Below are positions 1 through 13,269 of a stretch of 64,000 nt of DNA, piece after piece (within the stretch, counting starts at the first letter, position 1; the number at the start of each line of letters is the position of its first letter). The DNA is from Corynebacterium sp. 21KM1197 (GTDB lineage: Bacteria; Actinomycetota; Actinomycetes; Mycobacteriales; Mycobacteriaceae): positions 1,054,001 through 1,118,000 of the forward strand of contig NZ_CP123907.1 of NCBI RefSeq assembly GCF_033783015.1. Direction: 5' to 3'. A program made the position numbers and the translations under genes. The notes under the pieces are model-generated. The model had not been told where the DNA came from, searched no databases, and saw nothing but the letters and a program-made list of their open reading frames with translations.

Positions 1-1133
1 GCGCGGGCGAATACGGCGGCGAGGTGGTCTACCAGGGCACCCCCGAGGGAGTCTTAGAATCCGAGGAATCGCTCACCGGCGCGTACCTTTCCGGCCGCCG
101 CGCGATTGGGGTGCCGGAGCAACGCCGGGCCATTGATCGCTCCCGCATGCTCAAGGTGGTGGGAGCGCGGGAGAATAACCTCAAGGGAATCAACGTGGAG
201 ATTCCCCTGGGGGTGCTGGCCTGCGTGACGGGCGTATCCGGTTCCGGCAAGTCCACCCTGGTCAATCAGATCCTGGCCAAGGTGCTGGCCAATGAACTCA
301 ACCGTGCCCGCCAGGTGCCGGGCCGGGCGCGCCGCGTGGAGGGGCTGGAGCACTTGGACAAGTTGGTGCAGGTGGATCAATCGCCCATCGGGCGCACTCC
401 GCGCTCGAACCCGGCCACCTACACCGGGGTATTCGATAAGATCCGCACGCTCTTTGCGGAGACCCCGGAGGCCAAGGTGCGCGGCTATAAGGCGGGGCGC
501 TTCTCCTTTAATATCAAGGGCGGGCGCTGCGAGGCCTGCCAGGGCGACGGCACGATCAAGATTGAGATGAACTTTCTGCCCGACGTGTACGTGCCCTGCG
601 AGACCTGCGGTGGGGCGCGCTATAACCGCGAGACCCTGGAGGTCACGTACAAGGGCAAGAACATCGCGGAGGTTCTGGACATGCCGATCTCCGAGGCGGC
701 GGTGTTCTTTGAATCCATCACCTCGATCCACCGCTACCTCAACACCCTGGTGGAGGTGGGGTTGGGGTACGTGCGCCTGGGACAATCCGCCACCACGCTC
801 TCCGGTGGCGAGGCCCAGCGCGTGAAGCTGGCCAGCGAGCTGCAAAAGCGCTCCAACGGCCGCACCGTATATATCCTGGACGAGCCCACCACGGGCCTGC
901 ACTTTGAGGACATCCGCAAACTCCTCCTGGTGATCCAGGGCCTGGTGGACAAGGGCAACTCCGTGATCGTGATCGAGCACAACCTGGACGTGATTAAGTC
1001 CGCGGATTGGATCGTGGACATGGGCCCGGAGGGCGGCGATGGCGGCGGCCGCGTGGTGGCGCAGGGAACCCCGGAGCAGGTGGCCGAGGTGGAGGGCACG
1101 CACACTGGGCATTTCCTCAAGGCGCTGCTCTGA
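1..1133 (+). CDS. uvrA: UvrA, excinuclease ABC subunit A (3' part, 5' end outside window)
   Basis: The reading frame is open from base 3, so this is the C-terminal ~376 residues of a protein whose start lies upstream. UvrA is the damage-recognition ATPase of nucleotide excision repair; it dimerises and loads UvrB. The fragment shows the second nucleotide-binding domain: Walker [10 protein letters not shown] (about base 229), a zinc-finger region with CEAC and CETC pairs (about 529-610), the signature [12 protein letters not shown] (about 798) and Walker B DEPTTGLH (about 880). The C-terminus is intact, ending in a normal short tail before TGA. The lipoprotein gene follows after 48 bases in the same direction. 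Identification is certain; only the 5' end is missing. Confidence 0.98.
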   Translation, partial: AGEYGGEVVYQGTPEGVLESEESLTGAYLSGRRAIGVPEQRRAIDRSRMLKVVGARENNLKGINVEIPLGVLACVTGVSGSGKSTLVNQILAKVLANELNRARQVPGRARRVEGLEHLDKLVQVDQSPIGRTPRSNPATYTGVFDKIRTLFAETPEAKVRGYKAGRFSFNIKGGRCEACQGDGTIKIEMNFLPDVYVPCETCGGARYNRETLEVTYKGKNIAEVLDMPISEAAVFFESITSIHRYLNTLVEVGLGYVRLGQSATTLSGGEAQRVKLASELQKRSNGRTVYILDEPTTGLHFEDIRKLLLVIQGLVDKGNSVIVIEHNLDVIKSADWIVDMGPEGGDGGGRVVAQGTPEQVAEVEGTHTGHFLKALL

Positions 1134-1181
1134 GGATAGGATGGGGCGTCCTAAAAACCAGCCCCTGGGAGGCCCTAGATC

Positions 1182-2039
1182 GTGAGTCGGTGCCAGATCA
1201 TCGGTGCGTCCATCATGGTGAGTGTCCTGTGTGCCTCCTGCACCACCGTGACCGAACCGGAGCACATGGCTCACGTGGAGCAGGCCACGACCACGAGTGC
1301 GCCCCCGAGTGCGCGGAGCGTTCGCGCAGAATCCGCGCTGGGAAAGGAATTGCGCCGCGTGGTAGACGGCGCGGTGGCTCATCACGGTGGGCGCGCGGGC
1401 CTGGCGGTGGTCTCGGAGGGGCAGGTGTATTCCGCCGGGGACCCCGCGCAGGGAGCGGCGTGGTCCACGATCAAAGTACCCATCGCCATCGCGGCCTATC
1501 GGGCCGGTACTGCGGAGGATGACACCGCTCGGGCGGCCATCACTTATTCCGATAATGATGCCTCCGTGGAGTTGTGGAACTCCCTGGGCAAGAGCGCGGA
1601 GGCGAGCGCGGCGGTGCAGGAGGTGTTATCGCTCACCGGCGACCCCACCGACGTGGCCCGGCAGTGGGGGCACAGCGGCGCGCGGGTTTCCTTTGGCGAG
1701 GTGTCCTGGCCGCTGAGCGGGCAGGCGCTCTTTGCCTCCAAGGTGCAGTGCGTGGAGGGGGCCGAGCCCGTGGTGGAACTGATGGGGGAGATCTCCGAGG
1801 AACATAAGTACGGGTTGGGTTTGTTCCCGGGTGCGGTGTTCAAGGGCGGCTGGGGGCCCGATGATGATGGCGTGTTCACCATGCGCCAGTTGGGCGTGGT
1901 GGATGGCGTGGGCATAGCCATGTACGTACACCCGGAGGATGAGACGGAGTCCGAGGGGCGCGCCATGCTCGATGACATGGCGCGAGGGCTGCGGGAATTG
2001 CTGGCCAAGGGGGATATTCGGGCCTCGCGCGGGTGCTGA
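1182..2039 (+). CDS. Lipoprotein with serine beta-lactamase/PBP-like fold
   Basis: This 285-residue protein begins with a short signal ending in the lipobox LCASC (lipid-modified Cys near residue 20), so it is probably anchored on the outer face of the membrane. The rest has the spaced motifs of class A beta-lactamase or penicillin-recognising serine hydrolases: S-T-I-K (SxxK, nucleophile near residue 94), Y-S-D-N (SDN-like, near 127) and K-G-G (KTG-like, near 224). No Glu166-type omega loop is obvious, so beta-lactamase activity cannot be claimed; a cell-wall-related or inactive homologue is as likely. The GTG start has GGGAGG ten bases upstream. A bulged hairpin after the gene may end its transcript. 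Confidence 0.8.
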   Translation: MSRCQIIGASIMVSVLCASCTTVTEPEHMAHVEQATTTSAPPSARSVRAESALGKELRRVVDGAVAHHGGRAGLAVVSEGQVYSAGDPAQGAAWSTIKVPIAIAAYRAGTAEDDTARAAITYSDNDASVELWNSLGKSAEASAAVQEVLSLTGDPTDVARQWGHSGARVSFGEVSWPLSGQALFASKVQCVEGAEPVVELMGEISEEHKYGLGLFPGAVFKGGWGPDDDGVFTMRQLGVVDGVGIAMYVHPEDETESEGRAMLDDMARGLRELLAKGDIRASRGC

Positions 2040-2068
2040 TCCCGAGGCTGATTCTGGTGCCGATTTGC

Positions 2069-2108
2069 GCGGTGGAAGTGCGCCTGATATATTTTTAGGC
2101 ACTACCGC
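2069..2108 (+). terminator. Possible bulged terminator after the lipoprotein gene
   Basis: GCGGT at 2069-2073 pairs with ACCGC at 2104-2108, and inner segments AGTG/CACT and CCT/AGG also pair, with bulges. The loop holds a T-rich stretch (GATATATTTTT). The stem is imperfect and no T-run follows it, so this is a weak candidate. Confidence 0.35.
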
Positions 2109-2117
2109 CCAGAGCGT

Positions 2118-2123
2118 TATGCT
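2118..2123 (+). promoter_or_regulatory. Candidate -10 element for the infC-rpmI-rplT operon
   Basis: TATGCT lies about 195 bases upstream of infC in a gene-free stretch (2040-2317). Transcription would begin near 2131 and give a long leader holding the attenuator-like hairpin at 2214-2245. No good -35 is visible. Confidence 0.35.
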
Positions 2124-2213
2124 TGGGACGCAAGAGGAGATCATCCCACCTTACGCCGCCTTATGGGCAGGCCACAGGTTAAGCCGCGCGGTATAGCGTG
2201 GCCGTAATGTTCT

Positions 2214-2245
2214 CCTGCATGCATGGAAAGTGTATGCAGGTTTTT
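2214..2245 (+). promoter_or_regulatory. Terminator-like hairpin in the infC leader (possible attenuator)
   Basis: CCTGCAT (2214-2220) pairs perfectly with ATGCAGG (2234-2240) across a 13-base loop and is followed at once by TTTTT (2241-2245). This is an intrinsic-terminator layout placed about 75 bases before the infC start, inside the presumed leader. Autoregulation of infC-rpmI-rplT operons by L20 or IF3 is known in other bacteria, so premature termination is a reasonable inference here. It could instead end a transcript from upstream. Confidence 0.55.
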
Positions 2246-2317
2246 CATTGGGTATGTATATCTGAATGTGGTGCGGTACGAAAGAACACTATTTACCCTG
2301 CTACTTGAGGAGTACAC

Positions 2318-2839
2318 ATCAGCGCTGAAGCTCGCATTAATGAGCGAATCCGAGTTCCCGAGGTTCGCCTCGTTGGCCCCGGTGGGGAACAGGTAGGCAT
2401 TGTCCGTACTGATGACGCCCGCAAGTTGGCCTATGAGGCAGACCTGGATCTCGTCGAGGTCGCCCCGAAGGCTAAGCCCCCGGTCTGTAAGATCATGGAC
2501 TACGGCAAGTACCGGTATGAGCAGGACCAAAAGGCCCGCGAGGCACGCCGGAACCAGCAGCAGACTGTAGTCAAAGAGCAGAAGTTTCGTCCCAAGATCG
2601 ACGATCACGATTATGAGACGAAGAAGGGTAACGTAGTCCGGTTCCTGGAGAAGGGCTCCAAGGTCAAGGTAACCATCATGTTCCGTGGCCGCGAGCAGTC
2701 CCGACCGGAACTAGGGTTCCGCTTGCTGGATCGGTTGGCCCAGGACGTCGCAGAGGTGGGCGTCGTGGAGATGAAGCCCAAGCAGGACGGCCGGAACATG
2801 ACGATGGTTCTGGGGCCGGTCCGCAAGGGTAAGAAGTAA
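2318..2839 (+). CDS. infC: Translation initiation factor IF-3
   Basis: IF-3 binds the 30S subunit, prevents early 50S joining and checks the start codon-anticodon pair. The full-length protein is reached only from ATC at 2318: an in-frame TGA sits at 2306-2308, GAGGAG precedes the ATC by 5-6 bases, and the residues after it ([17 protein letters not shown]) match the conserved N-terminus of actinobacterial IF-3. This gives 173 residues. The first ATG/GTG/TTG codon in frame is TTG at 2426, which would remove part of the N-terminal domain. A rare start is typical of infC and underlies autoregulation because IF-3 disfavours such codons. The C-terminal domain carries [12 protein letters not shown] and ends KKGKK. 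It is followed by rpmI and rplT. Confidence 0.95.
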   Translation: MSAEARINERIRVPEVRLVGPGGEQVGIVRTDDARKLAYEADLDLVEVAPKAKPPVCKIMDYGKYRYEQDQKAREARRNQQQTVVKEQKFRPKIDDHDYETKKGNVVRFLEKGSKVKVTIMFRGREQSRPELGFRLLDRLAQDVAEVGVVEMKPKQDGRNMTMVLGPVRKGKK

Positions 2840-2875
2840 GACACACGTTAATCAGGGATTGTGAAGGATCGAGCC

Positions 2876-3070
2876 ATGAAGCAAAAGACCCACAAGGGCA
2901 CCGCTAAGCGCATCAAGAAGACCGGCACCGGCAAGCTGCGCCGCGAGCAGGCTGGTCGTCGTCACCTGTTGGAGGGAAAGCCCTCCACCCGCACCCGTCG
3001 CCTCAAGGGCACGGTTGATGTGGCAAAGCCGGATACCAAGCGCGTCAAGCGTCTCCTCGGCCAGGCCTAA
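2876..3070 (+). CDS. rpmI: 50S ribosomal protein L35
   Basis: This 64-residue, very basic protein starts [17 protein letters not shown] and contains the L35 segment [18 protein letters not shown]35 is a small 23S-binding protein of the large subunit. ATG at 2876 was chosen over the upstream GTG at 2861 because it gives the conserved N-terminus and has a GGA-type ribosome site (AAGGATCGAG) before it. It lies 36 bases after infC and 52 before rplT in the conserved operon. Confidence 0.97.
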   Translation: MKQKTHKGTAKRIKKTGTGKLRREQAGRRHLLEGKPSTRTRRLKGTVDVAKPDTKRVKRLLGQA

Positions 3071-3122
3071 TCAGGCCACCTGTCCCCACACCACCAACGA
3101 GATTTGAAAGAAGAGTATTACC

Positions 3123-3512
3123 GTGGCACGTGTTAAGCGGTCAGTGAACGCCAAGAAGAAGCGTCGCGAGATTCTCAAGTCCGCCAAGGGATACCGCGGT
3201 CAGCGTTCCCGCCTTTACCGCAAGGCCAAGGAGCAGTGGCTGCACTCCATGACCTACTCTTACCGGGATCGTCGCGCCCGCAAGCGCGAGTTCCGTAAGT
3301 TGTGGATTCAGCGCATCAACGCCGCCGCCCGCATGAACGGGATCACCTACAACCGCCTGATCCAGGGCCTCAAGCTGGCCGAGATCGAGGTGGATCGTAA
3401 GATCCTGGCGGAGCTGGCCGTGAATGACTTTGCTACCTTCTCCGCTATCTGCGAGAAGGCCAAGGCCGCCCTGCCGGAGGACGTGAACGCCCCCAAGGCT
3501 CAGGCCGCCTAA
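3123..3512 (+). CDS. rplT: 50S ribosomal protein L20
   Basis: This 129-residue protein has the L20 hallmarks: N-terminal [21 protein letters not shown], the basic helix [13 protein letters not shown] and the globular part ending [14 protein letters not shown]20 is an early assembly protein of the 50S subunit and, in some bacteria, the repressor of its own operon. The start is GTG at 3123, preceded by GAAAGAAGAG. A strong intrinsic terminator follows 24 bases after the stop, closing the infC-rpmI-rplT operon. Confidence 0.97.
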   Translation: MARVKRSVNAKKKRREILKSAKGYRGQRSRLYRKAKEQWLHSMTYSYRDRRARKREFRKLWIQRINAAARMNGITYNRLIQGLKLAEIEVDRKILAELAVNDFATFSAICEKAKAALPEDVNAPKAQAA

Positions 3513-3536
3513 GGCGCCGTAGAAGGCAACCATAAG

Positions 3537-3569
3537 AAGCCCGCCGATAATGCACCTCGGCGGGCTTTT
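3537..3569 (+). terminator. Intrinsic terminator of the infC operon
   Basis: AAGCCCGCCGA (3537-3547) pairs with TCGGCGGGCTT (3557-3567), an 11-bp perfect stem with a 9-base loop, running into TTTT. Confidence 0.92.
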
Positions 3570-3586
3570 GCCTACCCTGGATACCT

Positions 3587-3910
3587 ATGACCACGCCGCA
3601 GTTCCACCAGCAATACTCCAACTATGACAGCTATCACGCGGAAACCTTCGTCCCACCGCGTTCCTATATTCTCTCCGCCCTGCTGGCGTTTTTCCTGGGT
3701 CACTTTGGGGTGCATAACTTTTACCTGGGCTATCGCTCGCGGGCCATTACCCAGCTGAGCCTGTACATCGTGGGCTGGCTTTTATCCTTCGTGATCGTCG
3801 GCATCCCCATCGTGATCGCCGTGCGCATCTGGGCCTTCGTGGACTTCGTGCTGATCCTGCTGCGCGCCGGTACCTACACCACCGATCCCTATGGCCGGGA
3901 ATTGACCTAA
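3587..3910 (+). CDS. TM2-domain membrane protein
   Basis: This 107-residue protein has an N-terminal cytoplasmic segment, then a TM2 domain: a first helix around ILSALLAFFLGHFGVHNFYLG with the diagnostic G-x-H-x-F-Y-L-G turn, and a second hydrophobic region around residues 58-92. TM2 proteins are small two-helix membrane proteins of unknown biochemical role. The ATG lies 8 bases after TACCCT (3573-3578), a -10-like hexamer just behind the rplT terminator, and no Shine-Dalgarno sequence is visible. This suggests a separate, leaderless transcript. Confidence 0.8.
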   Translation: MTTPQFHQQYSNYDSYHAETFVPPRSYILSALLAFFLGHFGVHNFYLGYRSRAITQLSLYIVGWLLSFVIVGIPIVIAVRIWAFVDFVLILLRAGTYTTDPYGRELT

Positions 3911-3930
3911 GCCCAGGTACGGTGGGGTTC

Positions 3931-5851
<1,921 letters not shown>

Positions 5852-5868
5852 CGCGCGAAGGAGATACC

Positions 5869-8346
5869 GTGCTTATTTCACAGAACCTCATTACCCGGCA
5901 CCTCGCGCGGAAGAACACCGGTTGGTCGGTGAGTCCCGAGGACCTCGATTCCGGCTTCGTGCGGGTGGGCTTTGAGACGGAGGGCTACGCCCCCTATCCG
6001 GAAACCACCGGCTCGCTCGTGGTGGGGCGCGTGGAGGAGATCGAGGAATTGACGGGCTTTAAAAAGCCCATTCGGTACTGCCAGGTGAACGTGGGCCAGG
6101 CCAATGGCACCGGGGAATTGCAGGGCATTATCTGTGGTGCCCGCAACTTCCGAGAGGGCTCCCTGGTGGTGGTGTCCCTGCCGGGGGCGGAACTTCCCGG
6201 CGGCTTCAAGATCGCCGCGCGCAAGACCTACGATCACATCTCCAACGGCATGATTTGCTCGGCCACGGAACTGGGGCTGACGGATAAGGCTACCGACGGC
6301 ATCATCATCCTGGACGAGGGCGAGCCGGGGGAGGACGCCCGCCCCCTCGTGGGACTCGATGACGTGATCTTTGACGTGAACGTGACCCCGGATCGCGGTT
6401 ATGCGTTGAGTCTGCGTGGCCTGACCAGGGAACTCGCCTCCGCCTTTGATCTCCACTATGAGGACCCCGCCGAGGCAGCTCCGGGCCAGGAGCCCGGCGG
6501 CGAGTGCCTGGCGGTGACCGTGGCGGAGGAGACCAAGACGCGGCGCTTTGGCCTGCGCAAGGTCAGCGGCATCGACCCCACGGCGGTGTCCCCGTTCTGG
6601 TTGCAGCGGGAACTCATGGCCTTTGGCGCGCGCCCGGTCAATGCGGCCACGGACGTGACCAATTACGTCATGTTCATCCTGGGCCAGCCCATGCATGCCT
6701 TCGACGCTAGCGTGATCGCGGGGGACCTCACGGTGCGTTGCGCCACGGCGGGGGAGAAACTCACCACTCTCGATCACGTGGAGCGCACGCTCGACCCGCA
6801 GGACGTGGTGATCTGCGATGAGGCCGGGATTCAGTCGCTCGCCGGGGTGATGGGCGGAAGCATCTCGGAGATCAGCGAGTCCACCACCGAGGTGTACTTT
6901 GAGGCCGCCACCTGGGACCCGCTCACGGTGGCACGCACCAGCCGCCGCCACAAGCTCAGCTCGGAGGCCTCGCGCCGCTTTGAGCGCGGCGTGGATCCGG
7001 CCCTGGTGGAGGTTGCCCTGGACATGGCCTGCGATCTGCTGGTGAGCATCGCTGGAGGCCGGGCCGAGCCCACCCGCACGCTGGTGGGGGAGATCCCCGC
7101 CATGCCGCAGATTCGCATGGCGGTCGGCCGCCCCGCGCAGGTGGCGGGCGTGGAGTACGGTGCGGAGACGGTGATCAACCGCCTGCGCGAGGTGGGTTGC
7201 TCCGTGGAGCAGGACGCCGAGGACCTCCTGGTCACCCCGGCTACTTGGCGCGGCGACCTCACGATGGATGCCGACCTGGTGGAGGAGGTGCTGCGCCTAG
7301 AGGGGTTGGAGGACATCCCCTCGATCCTGCCCACGCCCAAGGGCGGGCGTGGCCTGAGCCCGGTGCAGCGGCGTCGGCGCGCCGTCGGCCATGCCCTGGC
7401 TTACCACGGTTACGCGGAGATTCTTCCCTCGCCCTTTACCGCCACGGATATTTTCGATACCTGGGAGTTGGAGCAGGATGACGCCCGCCGCCGCACCGTG
7501 GCCGTGCGCAATCCGCTGGAGGCGGATCACGCCGTGCTCGCCACCACCCTCCTGCCCGCCATGCTGGAGGCCGTGGGCCGCAACGCGGCCAGGGGGCGCG
7601 CGGACTTAAGCCTCTTTGGTATCCAGCAGGTGTTCTTCCGGCGCGGCGAGCGCACCCCCATGCCCTCGGTGGCGGCGCGTCCCTCGGAGGAGGAGGTGCG
7701 CGCGGTGATGGACTCCCTGCCGGAGCAGCCTCTGCATGTGGCCACCGTGGGTGGCGGCAACATCGAGTACGCCGGTCCCTGGGGCGAGGGCCGCGCCTAT
7801 ACCTACGCGGACGCCATCGAATCCGCCCGCGTGGTGGCGCGCGCGGCGGGCGTGGAATTAGAGGTGCGCCAGGCCCAGGAGCGTCCTTGGCACCCCGGCC
7901 GGTGCGCGGCATTGCTTATCGACGGTCACGTGGTGGGCCACGCCGGTGAACTCCACCCACAGGTACTGGAGGCCATGAACCTCCCGGCCCGGCTGTGCGC
8001 GATGGAACTCGATCTCACGGCCCTGCCCTTCTCCCAGGAGGCTCCGGCCCCGGTGCTCTCCGCGTTCCCGGCCCTGCACCAGGACATCGCCCTGGTGGTG
8101 GACGAGGCCGTGGCGGTGCAGGATATTCGCGCCGCCCTGGTGGAGGGGGCCGGTGAATTGCTGGAGGACGTGCAGCTCTTTGATATTTACCGTGCTGACG
8201 CGGTGGGCGAGGGCAAGAAATCCCTGACGTTCTCCCTGCTCTTCCGCGCGGCGGATCGCACGCTCACGGACGCGGAGGCAAACGAGGCTCGCCTGGCGGC
8301 GGCGCGGTGCGCCGAGGAACGCTGGGGGGCGCATCTGCGCGGATAG
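5869..8346 (+). CDS. pheT: Phenylalanine--tRNA ligase beta subunit
   Basis: This 825-residue protein is the structural and editing subunit of PheRS. Order of domains: EMAP-type tRNA-binding domain (residues ~40-150), B3/B4 editing domain (~210-400, with VMGGSISEISESTTEVYFEAA), B5 domain (~400-480), the catalytic-like core, and the C-terminal anticodon-binding FDX-ACB domain (~730-825, FPALHQDIALVVDEAV). Length is normal for the family. GTG at 5869 has an excellent AAGGAG seven bases upstream. A 14-bp hairpin with T-rich tail follows the stop and ends the pheST transcript. Confidence 0.97.
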   Translation: MLISQNLITRHLARKNTGWSVSPEDLDSGFVRVGFETEGYAPYPETTGSLVVGRVEEIEELTGFKKPIRYCQVNVGQANGTGELQGIICGARNFREGSLVVVSLPGAELPGGFKIAARKTYDHISNGMICSATELGLTDKATDGIIILDEGEPGEDARPLVGLDDVIFDVNVTPDRGYALSLRGLTRELASAFDLHYEDPAEAAPGQEPGGECLAVTVAEETKTRRFGLRKVSGIDPTAVSPFWLQRELMAFGARPVNAATDVTNYVMFILGQPMHAFDASVIAGDLTVRCATAGEKLTTLDHVERTLDPQDVVICDEAGIQSLAGVMGGSISEISESTTEVYFEAATWDPLTVARTSRRHKLSSEASRRFERGVDPALVEVALDMACDLLVSIAGGRAEPTRTLVGEIPAMPQIRMAVGRPAQVAGVEYGAETVINRLREVGCSVEQDAEDLLVTPATWRGDLTMDADLVEEVLRLEGLEDIPSILPTPKGGRGLSPVQRRRRAVGHALAYHGYAEILPSPFTATDIFDTWELEQDDARRRTVAVRNPLEADHAVLATTLLPAMLEAVGRNAARGRADLSLFGIQQVFFRRGERTPMPSVAARPSEEEVRAVMDSLPEQPLHVATVGGGNIEYAGPWGEGRAYTYADAIESARVVARAAGVELEVRQAQERPWHPGRCAALLIDGHVVGHAGELHPQVLEAMNLPARLCAMELDLTALPFSQEAPAPVLSAFPALHQDIALVVDEAVAVQDIRAALVEGAGELLEDVQLFDIYRADAVGEGKKSLTFSLLFRAADRTLTDAEANEARLAAARCAEERWGAHLRG

Positions 8347-8366
8347 CTGCGTGTGAGTGCATGAGG

Positions 8367-8407
8367 CCCGGTGCTGCCCCAGGTGAGGGGTGGTGCCGGG
8401 TTTCTTT
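8367..8407 (+). terminator. Terminator after pheT
   Basis: CCCGGTGCTGCCCC (8367-8380) pairs with GGGGTGGTGCCGGG (8387-8400) over 14 positions, with several G-U pairs, around a 6-base loop; TTTCTTT follows. It separates pheST from the arg cluster. Confidence 0.8.
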
Positions 8408-8429
8408 GTGGGCTGTCCATGCAGTACCA

Positions 8430-9503
<1,074 letters not shown>

Positions 9504-9518
9504 CAAGGAGAAAGAATA

Positions 9519-10670
9519 ATGAGTATTACTGCCCCCAAGGGGTTTCAGGCGGCGGCCACCACGGCCGGAATCAAGCCCTCCGGTGCACCCGATATGGCGC
9601 TCGTGGTCAATACGGGTCGCCAGCGCAGCGCCGCGGCGGTGTTTACCCGCAATAAGGTCTGCGCCGCCCCGGTGACGCTTAGCAGGCAGGCGGTGGCCGA
9701 TGGGCGGCTCGATGCCGTGGTGTACAACGCCGGTAACGCGAATGCCTGCACCGGCAGGCAGGGGTTCGTGGACGCCCAGGAGATTCAGCAGGCCGTGGCG
9801 CGCGAGTTGGGCACGGAGGCGCAGGCGGTGGCCTGCTGCTCCACAGGGCTCATCGGTGAGCCCTTGCCTATGCCCCTGCTGCGCGCGGGGGTGGCGGGGC
9901 TCGTCGATAAGCTGGGGCCGCACGGCAGCGCGGCGGCCGAGGCGATCATGACCACCGATACCGTGCCCAAGGAAACCCTGGTGGAGGGGCCGGGCTTTGT
10001 GCTCGGCGGCATGGGCAAGGGGGTGGGCATGATGGCCCCCTCCCTGGCCACGATGCTGGTGTGCCTGACCACGGACGCGCAGGCCACGCCGCAGGCCCTG
10101 GATACCGCCCTGCGCCGGGCCACGGCGAGCACCTTCGACGTGCTGGACATTGATGGCTCCACCTCTACTAACGATACGGTGATCCTCCTGGCCTCCGGAG
10201 AGTCCGGGGTGCAACCCACCCAGGAGGAACTGGACGCGGCGGTGCTGCGCGCCTGCGATGATCTGGCCAAGGCCATGCAGGCGGACGCGGAGGGCGTGAC
10301 CAAGCGGGTGAGCATTACCGTGCGCGGCGCGGCGGATAACCGGGAAGCGCTGCTGGCCGCGCGCACCGTAGGGCGCGATAACCTGGTCAAATGCGCGATG
10401 TTTGGTTCCGATCCCAACTGGGGCCGGGTGCTCGCCGCCGTGGGCATGGCCCCGGTGGAGATGAACCCGGAGAATATCGCGGTGAGTTTTAACGGCCACG
10501 CCGTGTGCAAGGAATCCACCGCCGTGCCCGGCGCGCGCGAGGTAGACCTTAGTGGCGCGGACATCGCTGTGACCATTGACCTCGGCACGGGGAAAGCGGG
10601 CACCGCCACGGTGTACACCACGGATCTTTCCCATGCCTACGTGGAAATCAACTCGGCTTACACCACCTAA
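9519..10670 (+). CDS. argJ: Bifunctional ornithine acetyltransferase / N-acetylglutamate synthase
   Basis: ArgJ recycles the acetyl group from N-acetylornithine to glutamate and, when bifunctional, can also use acetyl-CoA. The 383-residue precursor is expected to cleave itself before the Thr of the [11 protein letters not shown] segment (near residue 185), making alpha and beta chains; that motif and the upstream KGVGMMAPS are intact. The C-terminus ends in the conserved [11 protein letters not shown] at 9519 has AAGGAGAAAG upstream. It sits between argC and argB, the usual corynebacterial order. Whether it is mono- or bifunctional cannot be read from sequence alone. Confidence 0.95.
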   Translation: MSITAPKGFQAAATTAGIKPSGAPDMALVVNTGRQRSAAAVFTRNKVCAAPVTLSRQAVADGRLDAVVYNAGNANACTGRQGFVDAQEIQQAVARELGTEAQAVACCSTGLIGEPLPMPLLRAGVAGLVDKLGPHGSAAAEAIMTTDTVPKETLVEGPGFVLGGMGKGVGMMAPSLATMLVCLTTDAQATPQALDTALRRATASTFDVLDIDGSTSTNDTVILLASGESGVQPTQEELDAAVLRACDDLAKAMQADAEGVTKRVSITVRGAADNREALLAARTVGRDNLVKCAMFGSDPNWGRVLAAVGMAPVEMNPENIAVSFNGHAVCKESTAVPGAREVDLSGADIAVTIDLGTGKAGTATVYTTDLSHAYVEINSAYTT

Positions 10671-10684
10671 AGGAGAGAGAAGCG

Positions 10685-11576
10685 ATGTCACAACTTCACG
10701 CGCTGAGCGCGGCGGATCGTGCGGCCGTCCTGGCGGAGGCGTTGCCCTGGTTGCAGCATTTCCGGGATCGGATCGTGGTGGTCAAGTACGGCGGCAACGC
10801 GATGGTCGATGAGGAACTCAAGGCCGCCTTTGCCGCGGACATGGTGCTGCTGCGCACCATCGGGGCCCGCCCGGTGGTGGTTCACGGCGGTGGGCCGCAG
10901 ATCTCCACCATGCTGGCCCGCCTGGGCCTGGAAGGAGAGTTTCGCGGCGGCTTCCGCGTGACCACCCCGAAGGTGATGGAGGTGGTGCGCATGGTGCTCT
11001 TCGGACAGGTGGGCCGCGACCTGGTGGGGCTGATCAACTCCCACGGCCCCTATGCGGTGGGCACCTCCGGGGAGGATGCGGGCCTGTTTACCGCGCAGCG
11101 CAGGCTGGTGAACATCGATGGCACACCCACGGACATCGGCCTGGTGGGAGACATCGTGGATGTGGACGCCACCGCGCTCATGGATCTCATCGAGGCCGGG
11201 CGGATTCCGGTGGTGTCCACCATCGCCCCGGGCGCAGACGGGCAGGTGTATAACATCAACGCGGATACCGCCGCCGGGGCGCTGGCCGCAGCGATCGGCG
11301 CGGAACGCCTGCTCGTGCTCACCAACGTGGAGGGCCTGTACACGCAGTGGCCGGATCGCTCCTCCCTGGTGAGCACCATTAGCACGGATCGGCTGCGCAC
11401 TCTGCTGCCTAGCCTGGACAGCGGCATGATCCCCAAGATGGAGTCCTGCCTGCACGCGGTGGAGTCCGGGGTGCGGGCCGCGCACGTCATCGACGGGCGG
11501 CTGAGCCACTCCGTGATCCTGGAACTACTCACCGAGGGCGGTATCGGCACGATGGTGCTGCCGGAAGGAGCGCAGC

Positions 11577-11584
<8 letters not shown>
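10685..11584 (+). CDS. argB: Acetylglutamate kinase
   Basis: ArgB phosphorylates N-acetylglutamate, normally the arginine-inhibited step of the pathway in corynebacteria. The 299-residue amino acid kinase has VVKYGGNAM (near residue 37), VVHGGGPQI (~67) and the ATP-binding region [14 protein letters not shown] (~210), followed by GMIPKMESC (~248). The N-terminal extension ([13 protein letters not shown]) is of the kind linked to arginine feedback inhibition in hexameric kinases. ATG has AAAGGAGAGAG upstream. It overlaps argD by 8 bases. Confidence 0.96.
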
Positions 11585-12766
<1,182 letters not shown>

Positions 12767-12770
<4 letters not shown>

Positions 12771-13249
12771 CGGTGACCACCCGCACCGCGCGTCAAGGCA
12801 AAATCCTTGACATTTTGGCGGCGACCCGAGTGTACAGCCAGGTGCAGCTCTCCGAGCTGCTGCTGGACGAGGGGATCGATGCCACCCAGGCCACCCTCTC
12901 CCGCGATCTGGATGAATTGGGGGCGCGCAAGGTGCGCCGCGAGGGCTCGCGCTCCTTCTACGCTGTGGGCCCGGAGGAGAGTTCCCCGCCGGATGCCCTC
13001 TCCGGCCCGCGCGAGAAACTCCGCCGCATGCTGGAGGAACTGGTGGTTTCCGTGGATTCCTCCGCCAGCATCGCCGTGCTGCGCACCCCGCCGGGGGCGG
13101 CGCAGTACCTGGCCAGTTTCATCGACCGCGTGGGCATGACGGAGGTCGTGGGCTGCATCGCCGGTGATGATACCATTTTTGTTTTGGCGCGTGACCCGAT
13201 GACGGGGGCGGAATTGGCCTCTTTGTTGCGCACCTGGACTAACGAATAG
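12767..13249 (+). CDS. argR: Arginine repressor
   Basis: ArgR is the hexameric arginine-dependent repressor of arginine biosynthesis. The 160-residue protein has an N-terminal winged helix (residues ~8-80, with [28 protein letters not shown]) and a C-terminal oligomerisation/arginine-binding domain with [15 protein letters not shown] (~130-145). It begins in the argD stop codon (ATGA), so translation is coupled, and it precedes argG by 20 bases. The candidate operator is at the argC promoter. Confidence 0.95.
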
Positions 13250-13269
13250 ATATTTAAGGAGAAATAATC

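Noticed and set aside
54..1385. 443-residue open frame on the minus strand
   Set aside because: It is fully antisense to uvrA, has low-complexity His/Gly/Arg content and no motif; high-GC shadow.
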